From Alphaproteobacteria bacterium (GTDB taxonomy: Bacteria > Pseudomonadota > Alphaproteobacteria > Sphingomonadales > Emcibacteraceae): 64,000 nucleotides of DNA. Position numbers and translations under genes: made by a program. Within the stretch, counting starts at the first letter, position 1; each line of letters opens with the position of its first letter. This document shows, one piece after another, positions 54,964 to 64,000 of this stretch. Under the pieces are notes generated by a model. That model was not told the origin of the DNA, made no database searches, and saw nothing but the letters and a program-made list of their open reading frames with translations. The stretch covers positions 186,001 through 250,000 of the forward strand of contig JAUIDN010000002.1 of NCBI GenBank assembly GCA_030428615.1, given 5' to 3'.

Positions 54964-56340
54964 TTGACCATGCCAGCCACGAAAAGCAACCCTTATGCAG
55001 AGAGTTCAGCCCCTCCATCGCAGATAGAGGATTTATACCAGCACATACGAACATTTCGCCGTATACCAAAAGGGTATCGGGCAATATATATGCATTTCTC
55101 CGTTCTCGACAGATTACACCGGCAACCTCATCATCGCCGTAATATTGCAACGGCCTTTAACAAGTTGATCGGACCATATGAAGGAAAGCTTTTCTGGATG
55201 CGGAATTTTGATTTTGTTTTCGTGTGCAAGGATTGCCCGCATACAAAATTGGAACAGGCGAAGTTTGATGCTTTAAGGGCTGTTGGGGATTCCCCTATCC
55301 TGAAGCAAATAATCGAGACCAGTCAGGATGACGAAATTTGCGATTGGTATGATTTAGCTGTCGAATATGACGTATTTTATGAGCTTGTCGAAAAACTGCG
55401 TCGGGATTTCTCTTCCGATGCAGCGGAGAATGAAAGCGGCAATACACCAAATTTACAAAAATTGATGGCAAATCTGGATCCTGAGAATGATTCCGAATCG
55501 CCAGAAATTGCAATTGTAAAGTCGGCCCTACCAACGCCTGAAAAACCTGTCGCACCGGAAATAAAAACAGTTCCTCAATATGAACATATATTTCCAAAAG
55601 ACATAAAACCCAGCATAGGGCCTATGGAATTAGATAAACTTGAACGTAATATCTTGAATATGGATATGTATAACCTTATCGACCAGCAAAATATATGCGT
55701 TGTCATGGATAATATGGCTCCGCAGGTGGTTTTTACAAAAAAATATATATCCCTTGCAGAGGTAAATAATTCGATTTTGCCAGGGTATAATATAGCCGGC
55801 GACAAATGGCTGTTCCAACGATTGACAAAAACGTTTGATCAAAAACTGATGCAGGCGCTGATTGATTATAAAAGTTTCCCACAAAATGTTCTTTCCATCA
55901 ATATGAACGTATCGACAATTTCGACCAAAGCCTTTGATAATTTTATTTCTAAGCAGAAATCATTATCTGAACATCCTCTGGTGTTGGAAATACCGTTATT
56001 CGACATTATGTCCGATTTAACCGAATACTACAGAGCACAGGAAAAAATTGATAATTTAGGGTGTAAAATATGTATCTGTAAAATGGACGTGCAGTCACTT
56101 TATGTTCTTGATCGTGAATTGATAAATGTCGACTTTCTTAAAATCCGTTGGAACAAAAATTATTTAAATTCCATATCCAATGAAAATAAGGAAAGAATAG
56201 CATCCGCTATCAAGGCACAGGGCAAAATGCGCGTTGTTTTGTCAGACTGCGACACAGAGCAGGCCATTAAATTTGGTAAAAGCCTTGGGATCGTAATGTA
56301 TCAGGGATTCGAAATAGATAAGCTGCAAAAGCTTCAATAG
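54964..56340 (+). CDS. Cytoplasmic protein with degenerate EAL-like domain
   Basis: A 458-aa protein without signal peptide or membrane helix. Residues about 220-455 follow the shape of an EAL domain. INMNVST (312-318) stands for the NxS strand, LVLEIPLFD (339-347) for the LxxEITE segment, FLKIRWN (391-397) for the K-x-D strand, and MYQGFEI (445-451) for the QGF end. The EAL and DD metal residues are missing, so no phosphodiesterase activity is expected. Residues about 36-105 may be a decayed GGDEF-like part. A flexible, Pro/Glu-rich linker (155-215) joins them. It starts 74 bases after the LapG-like gene. The assignment is by eye. Confidence 0.6.
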   Translation: MTMPATKSNPYAESSAPPSQIEDLYQHIRTFRRIPKGYRAIYMHFSVLDRLHRQPHHRRNIATAFNKLIGPYEGKLFWMRNFDFVFVCKDCPHTKLEQAKFDALRAVGDSPILKQIIETSQDDEICDWYDLAVEYDVFYELVEKLRRDFSSDAAENESGNTPNLQKLMANLDPENDSESPEIAIVKSALPTPEKPVAPEIKTVPQYEHIFPKDIKPSIGPMELDKLERNILNMDMYNLIDQQNICVVMDNMAPQVVFTKKYISLAEVNNSILPGYNIAGDKWLFQRLTKTFDQKLMQALIDYKSFPQNVLSINMNVSTISTKAFDNFISKQKSLSEHPLVLEIPLFDIMSDLTEYYRAQEKIDNLGCKICICKMDVQSLYVLDRELINVDFLKIRWNKNYLNSISNENKERIASAIKAQGKMRVVLSDCDTEQAIKFGKSLGIVMYQGFEIDKLQKLQ

Positions 56341-56350
56341 GTACTATCCG

Positions 56351-56938
56351 CTAATATTCAGCGCCTGCTTCCTCTAAAATCCTGACCATGGGTCTTAATC
56401 GTCTGTTTTCTTTTGCGATATCGAGAGGCGTCCTTCCGGTATTATCCGCTATTGACCAATCCGCATTCGCTTCAAGCAACGCTTTCACGACGTTCCGATC
56501 ATTTACCCGAACCGCTTTATAAAGAGCCGTTTCTCCATTTCGATCGCTTAAGTTTACGTCTGCATTTTGAGAAATAAGCAATTCAACGAATTCTTTTGCC
56601 TTTAAACTTGCGGCTATCATAAGTGGTGTTTCGCCCGTCGATTCTTTTGTAAGATCAATGCTTGCGTTCTCTCTAAGAAGAAAGGTAGCGATAACGACAT
56701 CTTTCATCTTGGCCGCCAATAATAGCGGTGTTTCCCCGTCTCCAAAAGAACGTGTGTTAGCATTGGCTCCTTTTTGCAACTGGCTTCTAACTTTGCCATA
56801 ATCGCGATCCTTCACCGCTTTAAGCAAAATATATTCATCTGAAAAGCTGTTTTCCTGAGCAAATATTTCATCAGAAACACCCATAAACAACATTGCTACT
56901 GCCATCAGATATAACGATAGGTATTTTTTAACGCACAT
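56351..56938 (-). CDS. Secreted ankyrin-repeat protein
   Basis: A 195-aa product with a signal peptide (about residues 1-27, ending IFAQEN) and at least four ankyrin repeats (DGETPLLLAAKMKDVVIATFLLREN, STGETPLMIAASLKAKEFVELLISQN, NGETALYKAVRVNDRNVVKALLEAN and TGRTPLDIAKENRRLRPM). Ankyrin repeats bind other proteins; a periplasmic or surface partner is likely but unknown. It converges on the EAL-like gene, 10 bases apart. Confidence 0.88.
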   Translation of the reverse strand: MCVKKYLSLYLMAVAMLFMGVSDEIFAQENSFSDEYILLKAVKDRDYGKVRSQLQKGANANTRSFGDGETPLLLAAKMKDVVIATFLLRENASIDLTKESTGETPLMIAASLKAKEFVELLISQNADVNLSDRNGETALYKAVRVNDRNVVKALLEANADWSIADNTGRTPLDIAKENRRLRPMVRILEEAGAEY

Positions 56939-57031
56939 TTTTAACTCCGGACTTTATAAATTATTGCTGACATATTATAACAGAAAGATATAACTAGTCT
57001 ATTCTTAACCTGATATGAAGTATGGTGCCCC

Positions 57032-57643
57032 ATGAGCAAATCCAAAGAAAAAAAGCCAATAATGCGCATCCTAATTACCGTCTCCCTCTTAATTGTCGCG
57101 GTATTGGTATGGATGTCATATCTCAAAAAAGAAGAAACGCCAACCGCCGCGCAAAGCAGCCGCGCACTCATCGGCGGGTCGTTTGAGCTGGTCAATCATA
57201 AAAACGAATCTGTTACCAGTCAGGATTTTCTTGGAAAATATATGATTGTTTACTTCGGCTATACATACTGCCCCGATGTTTGTCCGATGGATCTGCAAAT
57301 CATGTCAGACGCATTGAGCTATCTTGAACCGGAAAAGCTTGAACAGTTGACACCGGTCTTTGTCTCCGTTGATCCGGAGCGGGACACACCAGAAGTTATG
57401 GCCGAATATGTCAATTATTTTCACGAAGATCTGATCGGATTAACAGGAACAGTTGAACAAATTGAACAGATAAAAAAAGCATACCGGGTCTATGCCGCAA
57501 AAGCTGATGATTCGGCGGATTATCTTGTCGACCACACCGCCTATACCTATCTGATGGATAAACAGGGCAAGTTCCTTCAGCACTTCAACCATGGCGAATA
57601 TCCGGAAATAATGGCTGAAAAAATTGCCTCCCTAATTCAGTGA
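57032..57643 (+). CDS. SCO1/SenC family copper chaperone
   Basis: A 203-aa protein with an N-terminal membrane anchor (about residues 11-29) and a thioredoxin-like periplasmic domain. Copper ligands are Cys80 and Cys84 of YCPDVCPMD and His168 of DHTAYTYLMD, the standard spacing. Such proteins deliver copper to the Cu-A site of cytochrome oxidase, which fits an organism that makes c-type cytochromes. The next gene overlaps its end by one base. Confidence 0.94.
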   Translation: MSKSKEKKPIMRILITVSLLIVAVLVWMSYLKKEETPTAAQSSRALIGGSFELVNHKNESVTSQDFLGKYMIVYFGYTYCPDVCPMDLQIMSDALSYLEPEKLEQLTPVFVSVDPERDTPEVMAEYVNYFHEDLIGLTGTVEQIEQIKKAYRVYAAKADDSADYLVDHTAYTYLMDKQGKFLQHFNHGEYPEIMAEKIASLIQ

Positions 57644-58095
57644 TGAGCAACGTTACCCAATTCTGGAAAACGAAAAATTTCGATCAAATGTCTCAAATGG
57701 AGTGGGAATCCCTCTGCGATGGCTGTGGACAATGCTGTTTACACAAGCTGCAAAATGCGGATACAGGTGACGTATCTTATACAAATGTGGCCTGTCGCCT
57801 TCTTGACATTAACCGGTGCCGATGCAAAAACTATCAGCAGCGTACGCGTCTGGTCCCGGATTGCATCGTTCTGAAACCGGAGCTTGTTGATCAATTTGGA
57901 TGGCTTCCAACAACCTGCGCTTATCGGCTTATCGCAGAAGGAAAAGATCTTTATGACTGGCATCCTTTGATTAGCGGTACTCATGAAAGCGTGCATAAAG
58001 CCAAGATATCCATATCCGGAAAAGCGATCTCAGAACGCGAAGCTGGTGATCTGGAAGATCACATTATCAATATTGATGAGCTTTCCAATGCATGA
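57643..58095 (+). CDS. YcgN family cysteine cluster protein (UPF0260)
   Basis: A 150-aa protein with the family pattern WESLCDGCGQCCLHKL, then VACRLLDINRCRCKNY and DCIVLKPELVDQFGWLPTTCAYR. The cysteines resemble those of Fe-S or zinc-binding YkgJ-type proteins, but the function is unproven. The first codon after the SCO stop could be GTG at 57640; ATG at 57643 is used. The end overlaps the next gene by 8 bases. Confidence 0.9.
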   Translation: MSNVTQFWKTKNFDQMSQMEWESLCDGCGQCCLHKLQNADTGDVSYTNVACRLLDINRCRCKNYQQRTRLVPDCIVLKPELVDQFGWLPTTCAYRLIAEGKDLYDWHPLISGTHESVHKAKISISGKAISEREAGDLEDHIINIDELSNA

Positions 58096-58774
58096 TTTAG
58101 AAGAGTTTCAGATAAAAATAAAACCCCATAGCCGGGCCAAACGAATGAAATTGCGTTATGACGCATCAAGTGAATGTGCTGTAATTACGGTACCAATATA
58201 TAGCAGCGTGAGTGACGCCACCCGATTTGCCCGGAGGCATTTGGACTGGTTAAGAACGCAGAAAAACACATCCCCATCGAGGGTACTTCTTATGCCCGGT
58301 CACATAATTCCTATCCAGGGACGGGATAAAGTAATCCGTCATGTGCCGCAGGATATACCGCAGGTTAAGATCTCCGATCACGAAATAGTCGTAGGTGGCA
58401 CGCTCGAAGGCCTGCCAACCCGGCTTGAAAACCATTTAAAGAAACTTGCCCGCAAGGAAATTGAGCCCATCGCCCGGAATATGGCGACAATAACATACAA
58501 ACATTTTAAACGAATCCAGATAAGAGATACAAAAAGCAGATGGGGGAGCTGTTCTTCTACCGGAACACTTTCATTTTCATGGCGCCTTATCATGACGCCA
58601 CCAGAGATTCTTGAATATGTTGTGGCGCATGAAATCGCACATCTAAGTGAAATGAACCACAGTAATCGGTTTTGGAAAATTGTTGATGATCTGGTTATCG
58701 ACGCCAAAAAATCCCGCCGGTGGCTCAGAAGTGAAGGACAAAAATTAATGCTCGTCCTAAGTGAACATCAATAA
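58088..58774 (+). CDS. YgjP-like metallopeptidase
   Basis: A 228-aa protein from the ATG at 58088. The zinc motif is VVAHEIAHLSEMNHSNRFW (HEXXH plus a later His), preceded by RDTKSRWGSCSSTGTLSFSWRL, a signature of the YgjP/SprT-like (DUF45) family. A frame opens earlier at 57983, inside the preceding gene, but those residues do not match the family. The start overlaps the YcgN-like gene. Substrate unknown. Confidence 0.9.
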   Translation: MHDLEEFQIKIKPHSRAKRMKLRYDASSECAVITVPIYSSVSDATRFARRHLDWLRTQKNTSPSRVLLMPGHIIPIQGRDKVIRHVPQDIPQVKISDHEIVVGGTLEGLPTRLENHLKKLARKEIEPIARNMATITYKHFKRIQIRDTKSRWGSCSSTGTLSFSWRLIMTPPEILEYVVAHEIAHLSEMNHSNRFWKIVDDLVIDAKKSRRWLRSEGQKLMLVLSEHQ

Positions 58775-58778
58775 ATAA

Positions 58779-60653
58779 CTATGTATTGGGTTTGCTTCTT
58801 GGCGTTACATTTGGTGTTTCAAGGGTAGCATCATTGCGACCCAATGAAACTCTATACATGAAATTTTTCCATATGTGCGCAGGCGTCCCGCCGCCCGTCA
58901 CCCCTTGCATCGGCGTGCTGTCATCTTTTCCAACCCACACGCCATTAATCATATCATTACCATACCCGACAAACAGCGCATCCTTGTAATTTTGCGTCGT
59001 GCCGGTTTTGCCGGCAACCGGAAAATCCATAAGGGCGGATCTTGCTGTTCCGGTTGCAACAACATTTTGTAACATTGATTGCATTGTATAAGAAACTTCA
59101 GGGTCAATAAGCCTCACTTCCGGTCCGGGCATGTGACGATAAAGAATTTGACCTGCACTATTTTGTATTTCAACTATCCCATATGGCTTGGTTTCAATGC
59201 CGCCTCGGGCAATAACGGAATAAGCAGACGTAAGCTCAAGCAAATTAACTTCCGATGTTCCAAGCGCCAAACTTGGTTCCGTTGTAAGGGGTGACGTTAT
59301 ACCTAACCGTTCGGCCATTTCAATTACCCTGCCTCGGTTTATTCTTTCAGATAATTTTACCGCAACTGTATTAATCGATTTTGCAAATGCTTCTTCCAGC
59401 ATCACATCGCCAACGTAGGTATCTCCATAATTCTTGGGACTCCAGTCATCTAGAATTATTGGACTGTCCCGCATTATCGTTTCGGGTCCGTAACCGGTTT
59501 CAAGGGCCGCAAGATAGACGAATAATTTAAAGGCACTTCCCGGTTGGCGCTGCGCCTGTACCGCTCTGTTAAACTGACTTTCGGTATAATCTTTACCGCC
59601 GACAAGAGCTCTGACCGCACCATCATAATCCATTGAAACAAGCGCTGCTTGAGTATCTTCAAACCTTTGTTGACGGCCAAGGACCTGCCGCACGGCACTG
59701 GCCGCCATTTGCTGCATTTCCGGCACAAGCGTCGTATAGATAATTATCGGCTCATTGACTGTTCCGATTAAATCCGGTACCTGCTCGACAATCCAATCGG
59801 TAAAATACCGCACGTCCCCGCCGGCCGCAGAACTGTTAATGGTAACACTTCTTTTTTTGGCGATTTCCGCCGTGGACTGATCAATAAATCCAACTTCTAC
59901 CATGTTATCAAGAACCACTGATGTGCGCTCATAAGCGCGTTCAACGTCACGCAACGGGGAATAAAGCGCAGGCCCTTTAAGCATTCCGGCAAGCATCGCC
60001 GCTTCGGTTAATGTCAGTTCCCTGGCGCTATGCCCAAATATTGTTCTTGAAGCAGCGTCAATACCATATGCGCCAGCACCAAAGTAAACACGGTTTAAAT
60101 AGATGGCTAGAATTTCCTGTTTATCAAGCTTCATTTCAAGCCAGAAGCTAAGAAGCAGTTCCTGGATTTTACGTTTGAACGTTCTATTAGAATTCAGATA
60201 CAGGTTTTTGGCCAATTGCTGAGAAATAGTGCTCCCGCCCTCAACCATCCTGCCGGCCATAATGTTGTTTATAACCGCTCTTCCAAGCCCCCTTACGTCA
60301 ATACCGCTATGATCAAAAAAACGCCGGTCTTCGGTTGCGATAACCGCTTCTATCTGTTCTGGAGGCATTTCTTCATATTCAAGCCATTCGCCGAAAACAT
60401 CACCATAAGTGGAAACAACCTCACCATTTCTGTCCATGACCATCATGGTGGTTTTAGAGTTTGCTTTTTCGATATTTGAAATGTCGGGTAAATCATAGGC
60501 ATAGTAGATGACGAGCGGGACAGTCAGTATTACGCCCCAAACAAGGACGACAAAAAAACCATATAGAAATTTTGCGAAGCCTGTTCTTGGAAGTTTCGTT
60601 TTATCCACTTTCGCGATGGAGCTTTTCCTCGACGCGCTTTTCTTTTGTTTCAT
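58779..60653 (-). CDS. Class A penicillin-binding protein (PBP1A family)
   Basis: A bifunctional cell-wall synthase of 624 aa with an N-terminal membrane anchor. The glycosyltransferase domain has AVIATEDRRFFDHSGID with the catalytic Glu and VEGGSTISQQLAKNLYL. The transpeptidase domain shows the nucleophile SXXK in QPGSAFKLFVY, SIN (SxN motif) and GKTGTTQNYKDALFVGY (KTG). The frame opens with a TTG at 60692; the ATG at 60683 or that at 60653 (MKQKKS) is likely, and I used 60653. Convergent with the metallopeptidase gene. Confidence 0.93.
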   Translation of the reverse strand: MKQKKSASRKSSIAKVDKTKLPRTGFAKFLYGFFVVLVWGVILTVPLVIYYAYDLPDISNIEKANSKTTMMVMDRNGEVVSTYGDVFGEWLEYEEMPPEQIEAVIATEDRRFFDHSGIDVRGLGRAVINNIMAGRMVEGGSTISQQLAKNLYLNSNRTFKRKIQELLLSFWLEMKLDKQEILAIYLNRVYFGAGAYGIDAASRTIFGHSARELTLTEAAMLAGMLKGPALYSPLRDVERAYERTSVVLDNMVEVGFIDQSTAEIAKKRSVTINSSAAGGDVRYFTDWIVEQVPDLIGTVNEPIIIYTTLVPEMQQMAASAVRQVLGRQQRFEDTQAALVSMDYDGAVRALVGGKDYTESQFNRAVQAQRQPGSAFKLFVYLAALETGYGPETIMRDSPIILDDWSPKNYGDTYVGDVMLEEAFAKSINTVAVKLSERINRGRVIEMAERLGITSPLTTEPSLALGTSEVNLLELTSAYSVIARGGIETKPYGIVEIQNSAGQILYRHMPGPEVRLIDPEVSYTMQSMLQNVVATGTARSALMDFPVAGKTGTTQNYKDALFVGYGNDMINGVWVGKDDSTPMQGVTGGGTPAHIWKNFMYRVSLGRNDATLETPNVTPRSKPNT

Positions 60654-60739
60654 CAACACCGTACCCATTTGCAAATCTGGCATAAAAGACAATAAGAGAA
60701 GGGCAAAATTATGACAAGATTAATGAGTATGATAGTCCC

Positions 60740-60768
60740 TTGACATTAGTTTCATATGAAACTATTAT
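60740..60768 (+). promoter_or_regulatory. Near-consensus promoter with an 18-bp palindromic operator
   Basis: TTGACA at 60740-60745, a 17-base spacer and TATTAT at 60763-60768 form a strong promoter for the VOC-family gene. The spacer and first base of the -10 hold the perfect palindrome TAGTTTCATATGAAACTA (60747-60764), a form typical of MarR-type operators. The divergent PBP gene may also be affected. Confidence 0.75.
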
Positions 60769-60799
60769 GATGCCATGACACAACCCAAAGGAATTTGTG

Positions 60800-61336
60800 A
60801 TGCAGCTAGAAAAAATTCACCACGTGGCATACAGGTGCATGGATGCCAACAAAACCGTAGATTTTTATAAAAAATATCTGGATATGGATTTGGTTCTTGC
60901 CATTTCTGAAGATAAGGTGCCATCGACCGGAGAACCTGATCCTTATATTCACGTTTTTCTCGACGCCGGCAATGGCAATGTTTTGGCGTTTTTTGAAATT
61001 CCCAACTCCCCACCAATGGGATGGGATGAGAATACACCTGACTGGGTTCAACATATTGCCTTCAAAGTTGCCGATGAAGAGACATTAACGACCGCCAAAA
61101 AGAAACTTGAAGAAGGTGGCGTTGAAGTTGTAGGGCCGACAAATCATCATATTTTTCAGTCAATCTATTTTCGTGACCCTGATGGGCACAGGCTTGAACT
61201 GGCATATGATACAGCAACGGCAGATGAGCTTAAAAAGCTGAACGAAATAGCCCCGGAAATGATGGCTGAATGGGCTAAAAGTAAAAAAACGCTCAAGCAT
61301 GCAGCATGGCTTCACGAAGAAGAATTTAGCAAATAA
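60800..61336 (+). CDS. VOC (glyoxalase/dioxygenase) family protein
   Basis: A 178-aa protein with two vicinal-oxygen-chelate modules. LEKIHHVAYRCMDANKTVDFYKKYL contains a metal His, WVQHIAFKVADEETL a second His, and YFRDPDGHRLELAYDT the acidic ligand. Glyoxalase I-like or extradiol dioxygenase-like functions are both possible. AAAGGAA stands before ATG 60800; GTG at 60797 is the alternative. It is preceded by a strong promoter with a palindrome. A shared hairpin follows the stop. Confidence 0.88.
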   Translation: MQLEKIHHVAYRCMDANKTVDFYKKYLDMDLVLAISEDKVPSTGEPDPYIHVFLDAGNGNVLAFFEIPNSPPMGWDENTPDWVQHIAFKVADEETLTTAKKKLEEGGVEVVGPTNHHIFQSIYFRDPDGHRLELAYDTATADELKKLNEIAPEMMAEWAKSKKTLKHAAWLHEEEFSK

Positions 61337-61359
61337 AAAAAGCGGGCATAAGCCCGCTT
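61334..61359 (-). terminator. Intrinsic terminator after gyrB
   Basis: AAGCGGGC at 61340-61347 pairs with GCCCGCTT at 61352-61359 around ATAA. On the minus strand the stem is followed by a T-run (seven A on the plus strand at 61335-61341), fitting the end of gyrB. On the plus strand it has only a weak T-run and may partly stop the VOC transcript. Confidence 0.8.
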
Positions 61360-61380
61360 GATTCAAAACCATTATTATTT

Positions 61381-63849
<2,469 letters not shown>

Positions 63850-63882
63850 TTATTTTATACCGTTCACTATATCACAGTTCTG

Positions 63883-64000
63883 TTATTCTGCTTCAATTTT
63901 TCCATTGCTAAAATGGAAAAATCGTGCCCTGTTTTCCATTTGAGAAAAAAGGGATTTATCCGTCCCTGTCAACCATACCTGAGAGCCGATATCATCAAGT
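63883..64000 (-). CDS. recF: DNA replication/repair protein RecF, C-terminal end
   Basis: Only about 38 residues are present; the gene continues past the right edge. The translated end reads LDDIGSQVWLTGTDKSLFSQ, then RARFFHFSNGKIEAE and a stop. SQVWLTGTD is the RecF C-terminal pattern (known as SQVFVTGTD in others). The position just before gyrB supports it. Confidence 0.85.
   Translation of the reverse strand, partial: LDDIGSQVWLTGTDKSLFSQMENRARFFHFSNGKIEAE

Overview
The window looks like a piece of a moderate-GC alphaproteobacterial chromosome. I infer this from a full System I cytochrome c maturation set, a DUF2794 protein, aconitase AcnA, a two-subunit NADPH-type glutamate synthase, a BTLCP (LapG-like) protease and a recF-gyrB junction. 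A relative of the Kordiimonadales/Emcibacterales is a guess from gene content, not from any search. Nearly all genes are housekeeping. I see no rRNA, tRNA, CRISPR array, insertion sequence or prophage.

Layout. 1-4865 (minus): ccmC-ccmD-ccmE-ccmF-ccmG-ccmH-ccmI, tightly overlapped, with ccmI running off the left edge. 5008-9498: a small PGPGW-like membrane protein, a secreted C69-family peptidase whose predicted nucleophile is Ser instead of Cys, and an operon of a BCCT transporter and an alpha/beta hydrolase. 9771-10844 (minus): three small unknown genes. 11106-12433 (minus): ccmA-ccmB, the ATP-binding half of the heme exporter, separated from the other ccm genes. 12513-22558: a small membrane protein, acnA, a membrane protein, htpG, a GST, DUF2794, nadB and an orphan ABC ATPase. 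22663-28701: polA, then a FliL-like secreted protein and a large TTG-start protein with an SBBP beta-propeller inside flagellar-filament-like ends. 28872-32276: YggT, folD, a MATE pump and a PlsC acyltransferase.

32326-35240 is a threonine-catabolism unit: an XRE-cupin regulator followed by kbl and tdh, with three related operator-like sequences, one before the regulator and two inverted before kbl. 35266-43106 holds a 40-aa membrane protein, an orphan exosortase-type O-glycosylation ligase, msrB, nrdB/nrdA (no ATP cone) and hrpB. 43498-51197 (plus) holds gltB-gltD, slyX, a beta-hydroxyacid dehydrogenase and a DUF983 protein.

52003-56340 is the most unusual part. A membrane-anchored sensor with a degenerate HD-GYP domain is divergent from a LapG-like periplasmic cysteine protease. 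This is followed by a cytoplasmic protein whose C-terminal half looks like a degenerate EAL domain. In Pseudomonas, LapG is controlled by LapD, a receptor with inactive GGDEF/EAL domains, so this could be a differently built c-di-GMP/LapG circuit. That is inference and needs testing.

56351-64000: an ankyrin protein, SCO1/SenC, a YcgN-family protein, a YgjP-like metallopeptidase, a class A penicillin-binding protein, a VOC-family protein behind a near-consensus promoter with an 18-bp palindrome, gyrB and the end of recF.
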